A stretch of 64,000 bases of DNA from an uncultured Eubacteriales bacterium (GTDB lineage: Bacteria > Bacillota > Clostridia > Oscillospirales > Acutalibacteraceae), in assembly GCA_934436505.1 (NCBI GenBank), contig CAKSAP010000004.1:62001-126000 (forward strand), read 5' to 3'. A model generated the notes under the pieces. The model was not told the origin of the DNA and made no database searches. It worked only from the letters and a program-made list of their open reading frames with translations. The position numbers were made by a program, and so were the translations under genes. Positions 18,146 through 27,132 of the stretch are shown here, piece by piece (position 1 is the stretch's first letter; each line of letters starts with the position of its first letter).

Positions 18146-20020
18146 TTACACCTCCATAATAATAGGCAAAACCATAGGACTGCGCCTTGTGGTCTGATAA
18201 ATATGCTTTGAAACCGCATCACGAAGTCTGTTTTTTATCGTTCCGTGATCGGTAATTCTGTCATACATACAATCCGCAACAACATCCTCACAAAGCCGTC
18301 TTGTCTGATCAAGCATTTGCTCGGACTCCCTGACATATACGAAGCCTCTTGTTATAACCTCGGGACCCGATACAACATCGCCCGTTGTTCCGTCCATTGA
18401 CAATACAATTATAACAATTCCGTCCTCCGCAAGCTTTGTTCTGTCCCTCAAAACAACGCTTCCGACATCGCCGACGCCCGTTCCGTCAACAAAGACCATA
18501 CCCGAGGTAACCTCGCCGGCAACCTTTATTGCCTTCTCCGATGCCTCGATAGTCTTACCGTTATCGGCTATGATTATGTTGCTCGGCTCAATTCCCATTG
18601 AGCTTGCCAACGCCGCATGCTTTCTCAAATGCTTCTGCTCGCCGTGAACGGGAATGAAATATTTAGGCTTTGTAAGGCTCATCATAATTTTAAGCTCTTC
18701 CTGACAAGCGTGTCCCGAAACGTGAACCTCGTACATTCTCTCATATACGACCTCTGCGCCCTGCTTCAAAAGCTCATCGACAACCTTGCCGACCATTTTT
18801 TCGTTGCCCGGGATAGGAGTTGCCGAGATAATTACATAGTCATTAGGTCCTATATCGACCTTTCTGTGCTCGGAAAATGCCATTCTGTAAAGAGCCGACA
18901 TAGGCTCGCCCTGACTGCCCGTTGTAACAACTACCATTTTATCGGACGGGTACCTGTTTATCTGATCAATGCCGACAAGTATGCCGTCGGGGATTTTTAT
19001 ATAGCCGAGCTCTGCGGCAATGGTAACAACGTTTTCAAGGCTTCTGCCCGAAAGTGCAACCTTTCTGCCGAGCTTTTCCGCCGTATCGATAATCTGCTGT
19101 ACTCTGTGAATATTTGAAGCAAAGGTCGCAACGATAAGACGTTTACCGTTTGCCTTTGCAAAAAGAGTTCCGAAGGTTTCGCCGACCTTGCTTTCGGACT
19201 CCGTAAAGCCGGGCTTTGCAGCATTCGTTGAATCCGACAAAAGACACAAAACGCCCTCGTTTCCGAGCTCTCCGAGCCTCGGCAGGTCAATTACGCCGCC
19301 GTCGATAGGTGTTGTATCAATCTTAAAGTCGCCCGTCTGAATTACCACGCCGGCAGGCGATTTGATAGCAAGCGCAACAGCGTCGGGAATTGAGTGGTTG
19401 ACGTGAATAAGCTCAACCTCAAAGCAACCGAGATTTACCTTGTCGCCCGGGTTTACTACGTTCAATTTAGCCTTGTCGAGAAGCTTATGCTCCTTTAGCT
19501 TGCCCTCAATAAGTCCTATCGTAAGGCGTGTCGAATAAACGGGAACGTTCATCTCCTTGAGAAGATACGCAAGTCCGCCGATATGATCCTCGTGTCCGTG
19601 AGTTATAAAAATACCCTTTATCTTATCGGCATTCTGCACCGCATAGGTAAAATCGGGAATTACAAGGTCAACGCCGAGCATATCGGGGTCGGGGAACGCA
19701 AGTCCGCAATCGACAAGTATCATATCGCCCTGACATTCATAGAGCGTCATATTCTTGCCGACCTCGTTAAGTCCGCCGAGAAAGGTAATATTTATCGGCG
19801 TATTGTTCTTCTTCGTTCTCCTTTTACCCTTTTGATTTTGAGAGGGCTTTCTTGTATAGTTCTTGCCCTTGCTCTGTGATTTTTGGGTTGTTTTCTTCTT
19901 GCCGTCCGAATTCTTCGGATAGCTTTTTTTGCCCTGTGCCGCAGCTGTATCCGAGACTTTACGCTTCGTTTTATTCTGCGGAGTCTTTGGCTTGTTTTCG
20001 TTCTTTTTTATGTTTGCCAT
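18146..20020 (-). CDS. rnj: Ribonuclease J
   Basis: Metallo-beta-lactamase-fold exo/endoribonuclease for mRNA decay and rRNA maturation, 624 residues. The catalytic motif HGHEDHIGGLAYLL is present, preceded by GGLNEVGKNM. The beta-CASP region (GSQGEPMSALYRMA) and the C-terminal VHVSGHACQEELK and FIPVHGEQKHLRKH follow. The first roughly 75 residues are an unusual extension, very rich in Lys, Asn, Gln and Ser and probably disordered and RNA-binding. The end of the gene carries the ribosome binding site of the next gene. Whether it corresponds to J1 or J2 cannot be told; only one is seen here. Confidence 0.95.
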   Translation of the reverse strand: MANIKKNENKPKTPQNKTKRKVSDTAAAQGKKSYPKNSDGKKKTTQKSQSKGKNYTRKPSQNQKGKRRTKKNNTPINITFLGGLNEVGKNMTLYECQGDMILVDCGLAFPDPDMLGVDLVIPDFTYAVQNADKIKGIFITHGHEDHIGGLAYLLKEMNVPVYSTRLTIGLIEGKLKEHKLLDKAKLNVVNPGDKVNLGCFEVELIHVNHSIPDAVALAIKSPAGVVIQTGDFKIDTTPIDGGVIDLPRLGELGNEGVLCLLSDSTNAAKPGFTESESKVGETFGTLFAKANGKRLIVATFASNIHRVQQIIDTAEKLGRKVALSGRSLENVVTIAAELGYIKIPDGILVGIDQINRYPSDKMVVVTTGSQGEPMSALYRMAFSEHRKVDIGPNDYVIISATPIPGNEKMVGKVVDELLKQGAEVVYERMYEVHVSGHACQEELKIMMSLTKPKYFIPVHGEQKHLRKHAALASSMGIEPSNIIIADNGKTIEASEKAIKVAGEVTSGMVFVDGTGVGDVGSVVLRDRTKLAEDGIVIIVLSMDGTTGDVVSGPEVITRGFVYVRESEQMLDQTRRLCEDVVADCMYDRITDHGTIKNRLRDAVSKHIYQTTRRSPMVLPIIMEV

Positions 20021-20105
20021 TTGAAATCTCCTGTACTTCGTACAAATTAAAATATATAATCACGATGTTTTTTAAGACATACTTATAGATTATAATATAA
20101 TACTA

Positions 20106-21293
20106 TTATTTGCCGTTTGTGTCAATGCTTAGGTTGATAAAACGCTCCCTTGTAATATCGCAAATTTCCTTTGAAAATTCATAATTTGCGGCTTCCGACA
20201 TAATGTGAATTTTATTGCCCGTCCTCGACGGTGTAACTGTTGCCCGACCCGTCGGATAATCCAAAATCGCAGTGCCGTTTTTGACAATAATTCCGTTCTT
20301 TTCACACTCTCGGCTGAAGCTTGAAGCGTTAAACGGGCTATCCGTTATTTTCCTCGAAACGTAAAAATCGGGAAGCTCGCCCGACAGCCTTGCCACACTC
20401 TTTCCCGTGTCGCAAATCGCCCAAAGAAGCCTTATTGCCGCAAAAAGTCCGTCGGTTAAAAATGTGCAATTATCAACCGTCCGTTGAATATCGGCAAGAA
20501 TTTCCGTATCAAAAGGAGAATATTTGTACACTCTTACGCCCTCATTTTCGGCAATTTCCGACAAAACAAGCGGCGAATTAAACGGCAATGCAATATCGTT
20601 GCCGCTTTGAGCCTCATACTTTACCAAAATCGCAGAAACCCTGTCAAAGCCGAGCCAACCGCAATCCCTGTGGAAAACAGAAAGTGATTTTCCGTCGTTG
20701 TTGATTTTCAAGGTCATTTCATCGCCCTGACGACATTCAAGGCGGTAAAGACAGTCCTCCATAAGCGAGGAAATTTTATCGTTTCTGCATTTTACAAAGC
20801 AGGATATATCTTTTAGCTCTCCCCTTGCCTGTCGCAAAAGCTGCCTTAGATACATCATACCCACGCCGTGCATTTCCGAAATTTCGCCGCAGAAAGCAGG
20901 CTTATCCTCAAGAAATTTACTGTTATTCATAATGCCTTCAAGCTCGTTTTGAGCATTTATCGAAATCGGCAAGCCGTTTTTTCCGCAAATTCTTATGACC
21001 GTTTGGGCATTTTTTCGGCTTATGAAAATCCCCGAGTCCAACGAGCAGAACTTGACAAGATATTGAAATTGTGCGTAGAAGCTCTCTCCGAAATTCCACA
21101 CTCTGCTTGACGCTGCCGAAAGCGCACCCATAATTGAATATGCCGCCGATTTTGCGGCTCTGCTGCCGTCCGTGGCAACTCCCGTCTTTCCCCCGATACT
21201 GCTCAATCCGACGGCAGTACCGATAGCCGAAGCATAATTTGTGTAAAGGTCATTGCCTTTACATATAAAACTGCTGTTTTCAAAATCAGACAT
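20106..21293 (-). CDS. Degenerate phosphohexomutase-like protein
   Basis: Looks like a phosphoglucomutase/phosphomannomutase relative that has lost its active site; 395 residues against about 450 for the family. The family outline is kept: GVATDGSRAAKSAAYSIMGA near residue 38, SGIFISRKN near 87, LKINNDGKSLSVF near 195, LTDGLFAAIRLLWAI near 279, LSGELPDFYVSRKI near 303. The catalytic phosphoserine loop (TASHNP in enzymes) reads ISRKNA, the metal loop DGDxDR reads NNDGKSL, the sugar loop GExSGH is missing, and the phosphate loop RxSGTEP reads TPSRTGN. A regulatory or structural pseudoenzyme is my inference. It precedes rnj by 85 bases on the same strand. Confidence 0.7.
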   Translation of the reverse strand: MSDFENSSFICKGNDLYTNYASAIGTAVGLSSIGGKTGVATDGSRAAKSAAYSIMGALSAASSRVWNFGESFYAQFQYLVKFCSLDSGIFISRKNAQTVIRICGKNGLPISINAQNELEGIMNNSKFLEDKPAFCGEISEMHGVGMMYLRQLLRQARGELKDISCFVKCRNDKISSLMEDCLYRLECRQGDEMTLKINNDGKSLSVFHRDCGWLGFDRVSAILVKYEAQSGNDIALPFNSPLVLSEIAENEGVRVYKYSPFDTEILADIQRTVDNCTFLTDGLFAAIRLLWAICDTGKSVARLSGELPDFYVSRKITDSPFNASSFSRECEKNGIIVKNGTAILDYPTGRATVTPSRTGNKIHIMSEAANYEFSKEICDITRERFINLSIDTNGK

Positions 21294-21366
21294 TACTTTT
21301 TCTCCCTGTTTTCATATAGTTTTTACTATATTGTTGACCGCCGCAAGTCATTATAATCTTTGCCTG

Positions 21367-21395
21367 TTGTAAAACGGAGAAAACAGTGGTAAAAT
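21367..21395 (+). promoter_or_regulatory. Promoter of rnhA
   Basis: TTGTAA (21367-21372), a 17-base spacer and TAAAAT (21390-21395) with an upstream TG (extended -10). Confidence 0.6.
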
Positions 21396-21465
21396 TACAG
21401 ATATATTTTATAAAAAAGCGTGTACCGTTTTTGCAACGTACCGCATTTGATTTTGAGGTGTAAAA

Positions 21466-21912
21466 ATGAGTCCTAAGCCTTTTGTTGAAATGTTTACAGA
21501 CGGAGCCTGCTCGGGCAATCCCGGTCCCGGCGGTTGGGGTACTGTTTTAAGATGCAACGGAAAAGAAAAGGAGCTGTCGGGCGGCGAAGCGCAAACGACC
21601 AACAACCGTATGGAGCTGACAGCCGTAATCGAAGGCTTGAAAGCGCTTAAACGTCCCTGTGATGTTAAGCTCACAACCGATTCCAAATATGTCGGCGATG
21701 CGATAAAGCTCGGCTGGGCTAAGTCCTGGAGGGCTAACGGTTGGAAAAAAAGCGACAAAAAGCCTGCTCTCAACGCCGATCTTTGGGAAGAGCTGTTAAA
21801 CCTGCTTGATATTCACAACGTCGAAATTGTTTGGGTAAAAGGGCACGCAGGTCATCCCGAAAACGAACGCTGCGACACGCTCGCCGTGATACAATCTAAA
21901 AAATTTCAATAA
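21466..21912 (+). CDS. rnhA: Ribonuclease HI
   Basis: Degrades RNA in RNA-DNA hybrids, 148 residues. The catalytic residues are in FTDGACSGNPGPGGWG (Asp), MELTAVIEGL (Glu), LTTDSKYV (Asp) and KGHAGHPENERCD (His and Asp). The basic handle is present as SWRANGWKKSDKK. Full-length type I enzyme with a short tail. The start ATG follows GAGGTG. It stands alone between divergent and downstream genes. Confidence 0.96.
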   Translation: MSPKPFVEMFTDGACSGNPGPGGWGTVLRCNGKEKELSGGEAQTTNNRMELTAVIEGLKALKRPCDVKLTTDSKYVGDAIKLGWAKSWRANGWKKSDKKPALNADLWEELLNLLDIHNVEIVWVKGHAGHPENERCDTLAVIQSKKFQ

Positions 21913-21937
21913 TATTGCGTTAACATACAAATTTTTA

Positions 21938-21967
21938 TTGATTTTATTAGTTTTTATGTGCTAAAAT
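21938..21967 (+). promoter_or_regulatory. Promoter of the GPH transporter gene
   Basis: TTGATT (21938-21943), an 18-base spacer, and TAAAAT (21962-21967) within TGTGCTAAAAT, an extended -10 identical over 11 bases to that of the hydrogenase operon. Confidence 0.65.
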
Positions 21968-22015
21968 ACTATTATATTCGTCTGCGTGTCAGACACAATG
22001 TTAGGATGTGATTTT

Positions 22016-23554
22016 TTGGCAACCTCTGAAGTTATTGAAACAACCGAAACCGAGCTTGAGAACGAAGTCGAAAAAGAAATTGAAAAAGCCTCGGCAGGCA
22101 ACAGAAGATACCTCAAGCCGAGCGAAATAGTAGCCTTTCTTTTAACAACCTTCGGTCAGAAAAACCTGAGCCAATTCGTTGACTCGTACAGGCAATTCTT
22201 TATGATAAGCTTCTTGGGCATATCGGGTAAGGCGTACGGACTTATTGTTTTCTTCGAGTCCATATACGATGCGCTTGACGACTCGCTCTCGGGTCTTATC
22301 ATTGACAGAACAAGAACACGTTGGGGCAGACTTCGCCCGTATATGATTATTACCGTTCCCGTTTGGGCGATTGCGACAATGATGTTGTTTACTACGCCCT
22401 CTTTCCTTTCGGGACAGACACAAAAGATAATTTGGGCAATAATCTCCATTTTCGCATATAACCTCGGAATGTCCTACTTCGGTGCGTGGAACATTCTGCT
22501 TTACAATATCACTCCGAACATTAAAGAGCGTGACAACCTTATCGCAACCTCAAAGTTCTTTGAGCTTTTCGGCGTTTGGGTTCCCTCGCTTCTCCCGATA
22601 TTCATTTCTCTTACCAAAGGTAAGGTCGGTATGCAGAGCATCTACACCTCCTTTGCGATTGTAATGGTTGTTGTCGCTTCAGTTACTGCGATTTACGGCT
22701 TCTTTGCAATGCGTGAAAGAGTTCCGCTTGCTTCCCGTGAGCAAATGCAGGAAATCGGTATTCTTGAATCCTTCAAAAATGCCTTTAAGAATAAGCCGAT
22801 GTTTATTTCGGTTATCGCAAACTTCTTTAACGGCTTTAAGGGCGTCGGCGCTTCAACCGAAAGCTTCTTCTGGCTTCATAACACAGGAAGCCTTTTCCAC
22901 GGAACACTTGCAGGTCTTTTCACAGGACTTCCGAACTACATAGTAACACCCTTAACTCCAAAGCTTATCCGTAAATTCGGTGCGAGAAATACGGCGCTCG
23001 GTGCAGGTGTTTTCGGCGGCGTTGCATATACGCTTATGTTTATAATCGGTTATAAGCCGTTCGGAAGCTACGACGAAACGCTCCCCTGCGTGCTCAATAT
23101 GATTTACATAACGCTTATGCTTACTATTTGCGGACTTCCGAACTGCGTAATCCGTGTTTGTCAGGCAGTTTTGCAGGGCGACGTTTACGATTACAGCGAA
23201 TGGAAATACGGCGTTCGTAACGAGGCACTTGTTCAAACCGTTACAAACTATTTCGGAAAGCTCGCAAATGCGGTTACGGGACTTCTTTCGGGTCTTGTAA
23301 TTACACTTGTCGGATATGTTGCTCATAAGGACGCACTCGGCGACGTAATCCGTGAAACCAACCCGACAGTCCTCAGAGGCTTCTTTGCGGTATTCGCTCT
23401 TATGCCTGCTATCGCAAGATTTTTGTTCGGTATTTCGTGGATATTCTTCCCCGTTCACGGCGAGTTCAAGGAAAAGATGCTTGCCGACCTTGAGGAGAGA
23501 AGAGCACAGAGAGTAAACGAGCTTGAGGCATCCGACGATAAAACAGAGGAATAA
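22016..23554 (+). CDS. GPH-family sugar:cation symporter (MFS)
   Basis: Twelve-helix symporter of the glycoside-pentoside-hexuronide family (MelB-like), about 512 residues. Family marks are RTRTRWGRLRPYMI after helix 2, GAWNILLYNITPNIKERDN, and DVYDYSEWKYGVRNEAL in the second half. The start is uncertain: GTG 21986 and ATG 21998 are in frame, but AGGATGTG is best spaced for the TTG at 22016. The N-terminal 30 residues are acidic and cytosolic. The substrate is unknown; the convergent uxaC nearby makes a uronide possible, which is inference. A terminator follows. Confidence 0.88.
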   Translation: MATSEVIETTETELENEVEKEIEKASAGNRRYLKPSEIVAFLLTTFGQKNLSQFVDSYRQFFMISFLGISGKAYGLIVFFESIYDALDDSLSGLIIDRTRTRWGRLRPYMIITVPVWAIATMMLFTTPSFLSGQTQKIIWAIISIFAYNLGMSYFGAWNILLYNITPNIKERDNLIATSKFFELFGVWVPSLLPIFISLTKGKVGMQSIYTSFAIVMVVVASVTAIYGFFAMRERVPLASREQMQEIGILESFKNAFKNKPMFISVIANFFNGFKGVGASTESFFWLHNTGSLFHGTLAGLFTGLPNYIVTPLTPKLIRKFGARNTALGAGVFGGVAYTLMFIIGYKPFGSYDETLPCVLNMIYITLMLTICGLPNCVIRVCQAVLQGDVYDYSEWKYGVRNEALVQTVTNYFGKLANAVTGLLSGLVITLVGYVAHKDALGDVIRETNPTVLRGFFAVFALMPAIARFLFGISWIFFPVHGEFKEKMLADLEERRAQRVNELEASDDKTEE

Positions 23555-23585
23555 AATATAATTAAACATTAGATTAGATTAAATT

Positions 23586-23615
23586 AAAAACGCTCACTTT
23601 CGTGGGCGTTTTTTG
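23586..23615 (+). terminator. Terminator of the GPH transporter gene
   Basis: ACGCTCAC / GTGGGCGT stem around TTTC (23590-23609), flanked by A and T runs. Confidence 0.8.
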
Positions 23616-23657
23616 TTGTGCTTTTTCAGTTGAATTCACACAGCCGTAGGTACAGCA

Positions 23658-23916
23658 TTCAGCCTCCCTTGTGTAAAGGGAGGTGCCGAACGAACGTGAG
23701 GCGGAGGGATTGTAAGGTTGATTTTATATGATTTTATAAAATCCCTCAGTCATTTTTTTGTTCCAAAAAATGACAGTTCCCTTTACAAGGGAGCCTTTGG
23801 CGGACAGGGGCGAGCCCTGTCCCTACGGTATGATAAATTTTTCTAATCCGTGTAAAGTACCTGCTTCTTTTCACTATTCACTCTTCGCTTTTCACTCTTC
23901 TCTGCCCGTCAGGGCT
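23658..23916. repeat. Palindromic intergenic repeat, copy 2
   Basis: Second copy of the element at 8086-8432. The core 23658-23828 matches copy 1 almost base for base, with small indels in the T/A loops, one of them opposite the AAAATCCCTC arm. The tail with TTTTCACT and CTCTGCCCGTCAGGG (to 23913) is also shared. The left outer arm of copy 1 (TAGGGACAGGGC) is not present here, so this copy is shorter or decayed on that side. It lies in the 392-base gap between two convergent genes and holds no gene. Confidence 0.8.
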
Positions 23917-23946
23917 CGCCACCGCCCTACACGGTTGGATATAAAT

Positions 23947-24762
23947 TCAATTCACATATTCCTCAACTGCTCTTGCGAGTCCGTCGTTGGCGTTGCTGTC
24001 GGCTTGATAACTTGCGACGTTTTTAATCTCGTCAATCGCATTGCCCATTGCAAAGGAATATTTCGCAAATTTGAGCATCTCATAATCGTTCATTGCGTCG
24101 CCAAACGCCATAACATTGCTCTTATCAACGCCGATTTCCCTGCAAAAGCCGTCAAGTGCCGTGCCCTTGTTGACATTCGGTGCGGTTATCTCGATTTCAT
24201 CGGGCAAGGACGACGTAATATAAAGCTGACGCTTCTCAAATTCGGGAATTAACTTGCTTCTATGCTCATCGCTCACGCTGTAAAGTGCGATTATCTCGGC
24301 ACATTCGCCCTTCAAATCGCTTGCGAGCTTGTCGGATGCCACCGAAAGCCTTGTAAACTCGTCAAGAAATTTCTGCGGAAGTCCGTGATTTACATAATAT
24401 CCCGTTTTGTCGTTTTGGATAAAAATTTTGCCGCCAACATAGAGGTTATAATAAATCGGGAAGCCGTCAAGCAGAGTGAGAATTTCCTCGGTATGCTCCG
24501 CCGAAATGCAATTTTTGTATATATTCTTCCTTGCGCTCCTGTCAAAAACCGCTGCGCCGTTCGAGTAAATCACATAATCCACGAACGGCACCTGCGAGGT
24601 TACATTATCTGTAAATGTAAGAGTTCTGCCCGTTGCGATTGCGATTTTAACACCGTTATTATGCGCCGTTTTCAACGCATTTTTAGTGCGTTCACTCACG
24701 GTCTGATGGTCGGGCGACATAAGCGTACCGTCAAGGTCTGTTACAATTAGTTTTACTGCCAT
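23947..24762 (-). CDS. Cof-type HAD-superfamily phosphatase
   Basis: Haloacid dehalogenase-like hydrolase of the Cof/YidA class, 271 residues. Motif I is VTDLDGTLMS, motif II lies in IAIATGRT, motif III includes the conserved Lys of NVNKGTALDGFC, and motif IV is FGDAMNDYEML. The type IIB cap lies between motifs II and III. Such enzymes act on sugar phosphates, flavin or PLP; the substrate cannot be read from sequence. It follows uxaC by 12 bases on the same strand, and GGAGA precedes its ATG, so it is probably co-transcribed with uxaC. Confidence 0.9.
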   Translation of the reverse strand: MAVKLIVTDLDGTLMSPDHQTVSERTKNALKTAHNNGVKIAIATGRTLTFTDNVTSQVPFVDYVIYSNGAAVFDRSARKNIYKNCISAEHTEEILTLLDGFPIYYNLYVGGKIFIQNDKTGYYVNHGLPQKFLDEFTRLSVASDKLASDLKGECAEIIALYSVSDEHRSKLIPEFEKRQLYITSSLPDEIEITAPNVNKGTALDGFCREIGVDKSNVMAFGDAMNDYEMLKFAKYSFAMGNAIDEIKNVASYQADSNANDGLARAVEEYVN

Positions 24763-24774
24763 TATATTCTCCGA

Positions 24775-26181
24775 TTATATTTTTAAGCCGAAATAATTTT
24801 TTGCGTTATTAAAGGAAATATCCTCCACGACCTGCGACAAGAACTTAATATCCTCGGGATATTTGCCCTCTTCGACCCATTCGCCGATAAGCTCACACAG
24901 TATTCTTCTGAAATACTCGTGGCGAGGGTACGACAAAAAGCTTCTTGAGTCGGTTATCATTCCGACAAATCTCGAAAGCACGCCGAGGTTTGCAAGGTCG
25001 GTCAGCTGGCGGCGCATACCGTCGTAGTTGTCGTTAAACCACCACGCAGAGCCGAACTGAATTTTCGACGCAGCCTCGTCCGTTTGGAAATTGCCGAGCA
25101 TTGTACCGAGCACGACATTATCCTTTGGATTGAGCGTGAAAAGAACGGTTTTCGGAAGCTTGCCTAATTTAGCAAGCGAATCCAAAAAGCGTGAAAGACC
25201 TGCCGCAATTTCTCTGTCGTCAACCGAGTCAAAGCCCGTGTCAGCGCCTAATTTTTGGAACATTTTTGTATTGTTATTGCGAAGTGCGCCGATATGAAGC
25301 TCCATTACCCAGCCTTTTTCAGCGTAATTTTCGCCGAGGAAGCCTAAAAGAGCCGTCTTGTACTTATCAAGCTCAAGCTCCGAAAGCGGCTTGCCGTCAA
25401 CGCCCTTTTTGAAAATCTGCTCAAGCTCACGGGAATTTGAAGCAACGCACGGAATATAACTCAATGAGTGGTCAGCCGCACGGCAGCCCATTTTGTCAAA
25501 AAAGTCAATTCGCTGTGCGAGAACTGCTTTAAGCTCCGCAAAGGACGAAATTTCCCTGCCTGCCGTCTTTTCCATTGCCGCAAGCCACGGGATAAACTCC
25601 GCCTTTTCAATCGCAAGAGCCTTGTCGGGACGGAAAGCAGGCAAAACCTTGCACTTGAAATTCTTGTCTTTTTTAAGTTTTTCGTGATATTCAAGAGTGT
25701 CCGACGGATCGTCGGTCGTACATACGCAAACGACATTTGATTTTTCAATCAGCTCACGGGGAGTGAAGCCGCCTGCCTTGATTTTCTCGTTGCATCTGCG
25801 CCAAATATCCTCGGCGGTAGAGGGAGAAAGCGTTTCATAAATTCCGAAATAACGCTGTAATTCAAGATGCGTCCAATGATAAAGCGGATTGCCGATAAGA
25901 TGCGGCACAACCTCCGCCCATTTCAAGAACTTGTCGTGTCCCGACTTTCTGCCGGTAATATATTCCTCCGAAATGCCGAAAGAACGCATTGCACGCCACT
26001 TGTAATGGTCGCCGCCGAGCCAAAGCTCTGCAATATCTTTCGGTGCATTGTTTTCGTAAATCTCCTTTGGGGAAAGATGGCAATGCCAATCAAAAATCTG
26101 CGTTTTTTCCGCACCCCTTTTGTATATTTCCTTTGCCGTTTTTGTAGTGAGCAGGAAATCCTTATCCATAAATTTTTTCAT
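24775..26181 (-). CDS. uxaC: Uronate (glucuronate) isomerase
   Basis: Converts D-glucuronate to D-fructuronate and D-galacturonate to D-tagaturonate, the first step of uronate use. It is 468 residues, the family length. The metal-binding FDWHCHLSPKEIY lies near residue 29, and conserved blocks include WLGGDHYKWRAMR, CTTDDPSDTLEYH and WVMELHIGALRNNNT. The C terminus has FVGMITDSRSFLSYPRHEYFRR split over conserved Arg residues. The next pathway genes (uxuA/uxuB, kdgK) are not in the window. GGGGAAAAG precedes the ATG. Confidence 0.95.
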   Translation of the reverse strand: MKKFMDKDFLLTTKTAKEIYKRGAEKTQIFDWHCHLSPKEIYENNAPKDIAELWLGGDHYKWRAMRSFGISEEYITGRKSGHDKFLKWAEVVPHLIGNPLYHWTHLELQRYFGIYETLSPSTAEDIWRRCNEKIKAGGFTPRELIEKSNVVCVCTTDDPSDTLEYHEKLKKDKNFKCKVLPAFRPDKALAIEKAEFIPWLAAMEKTAGREISSFAELKAVLAQRIDFFDKMGCRAADHSLSYIPCVASNSRELEQIFKKGVDGKPLSELELDKYKTALLGFLGENYAEKGWVMELHIGALRNNNTKMFQKLGADTGFDSVDDREIAAGLSRFLDSLAKLGKLPKTVLFTLNPKDNVVLGTMLGNFQTDEAASKIQFGSAWWFNDNYDGMRRQLTDLANLGVLSRFVGMITDSRSFLSYPRHEYFRRILCELIGEWVEEGKYPEDIKFLSQVVEDISFNNAKNYFGLKI

Positions 26182-26215
26182 AATCTTTTCCCCTTTACAT
26201 TGAGAATATAAGAAT

Positions 26216-26244
26216 ATTTTATCACAGTTAAATTAAAGTGTAAA
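26216..26244 (-). promoter_or_regulatory. Promoter of uxaC
   Basis: On the minus strand TTTACA, a 17-base spacer and TAAAAT with the extension TGTGA directly before it. Confidence 0.7.
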
Positions 26245-26460
26245 CAATAAATGACGTGGAAAATTGCGGTTGCGGTCAAAAGGTTTTTGGTTATATTTTT
26301 CAAAGCCGACAGTCTACTCAAAAAACACCTTCAAGCATAAATGCTGTAATATTTTGCCGTACCTCACGGGATTTGTTCGGCATTATAGCAAAGCTTCGGT
26401 TGTGTAAATTGTGCATTGTTCACAAAAAATTCTACTTCTTATTCTATTTCTTAAATATTA
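26245..26460. other. Intergenic stretch with no recognised feature
   Basis: Between the divergent uxaC promoter and the promoter at 26461 I find no gene, repeat or clear RNA fold. A minus-strand TTTACA with TATAAT 15 bases later (26384-26410) could be an extra weak uxaC promoter. A 21-codon open frame there has no ribosome binding site. Confidence 0.5.
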
Positions 26461-26489
26461 TTGCTTTTTTCAAACAATTACTATATAGT
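26461..26489 (+). promoter_or_regulatory. Promoter of the three-gene membrane protein operon
   Basis: TTGCTT (26461-26466), a 17-base spacer and TATAGT (26484-26489). The 5' leader would be about 125 bases and contains the imperfect palindrome GTGTATTATCATATAACAC near 26551-26569, a possible regulator site. Confidence 0.55.
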
Positions 26490-26622
26490 TATATTAGGAT
26501 ATTAAAATTCAAAATGAAAGAGTGAGTCCGATGTACAAAGGTTACTTTGGTGTATTATCATATAACACACTAAAATCATGCACATTCAGCGTTTACGAAT
26601 TCTGATAGGAGGGGATACAATA

Positions 26623-27063
26623 ATGAATAAGAAAAAGAAAATATTAACTGCCGTTATTTCCGTATGTTTAATTTTTGTTGCAATATTTGTTGTTAACCTT
26701 TTGCTTCCGGCAAAGTGGGAAACAAAAGAAACAATGGCTGTTTCAAGAGCTGCGGACAACGGCGGACTTGAGTATTTTCCGGCATACAGTTATTATAAAA
26801 ACCCCAAGCTTACCGATATTATAAACAGAGCTCAATATCACGATATAATGGAAATGAATATGGAGCTTTCCGAAATTTCCGCAGAATTTCTTCACACTGT
26901 CGGAGTTGATAAGCAGATTTCATTTAATATCATTTCAAAGGACAGGACTCATTTTGAATACACAATATCCGATGACACCGGTAATACCACATGGTTAGTC
27001 AGCGTAAATGACGGTTATCTGAAAAGCCATTCGGTATCCGTAGAGAAAGATTATACTGCGTAA
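26623..27063 (+). CDS. Membrane-anchored hypothetical protein A
   Basis: I do not recognise this protein. It has 146 residues: a lysine-rich start (MNKKKKIL), one hydrophobic helix (about residues 8-27) and an outside domain of about 115 residues without cysteines. The part FEYTISDDTGNTTWLVSV resembles YELSSSETGEKWTVTC of the next gene, so the two are likely paralogues. An earlier in-frame ATG at 26578 is rejected because AGGAGGGG (26607-26614) fits the ATG at 26623. It is the first of three small genes of the same build, which suggests a shared envelope role. Confidence 0.75.
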   Translation: MNKKKKILTAVISVCLIFVAIFVVNLLLPAKWETKETMAVSRAADNGGLEYFPAYSYYKNPKLTDIINRAQYHDIMEMNMELSEISAEFLHTVGVDKQISFNIISKDRTHFEYTISDDTGNTTWLVSVNDGYLKSHSVSVEKDYTA

Positions 27064-27132
27064 AAAATCAATTCGAATTTTACCGCAGTTCAATGAAATA
27101 TTTCAACCGACACAGGTAAAAAGGAGTATCCT

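Noticed and set aside
21314..21331. ATATAGT-TTTT-ACTATAT inverted repeat before the phosphohexomutase-like gene
   Set aside because: AT-only palindrome likely by chance in an AT-rich intergenic region; no repeat of it elsewhere in the window.
26318..26386. 21-codon minus-strand frame before uxaC (MPNKSREVRQN...)
   Set aside because: No Shine-Dalgarno, its ATG overlaps a possible -10 box, and it has no clear regulatory residue cluster or terminator pairing.
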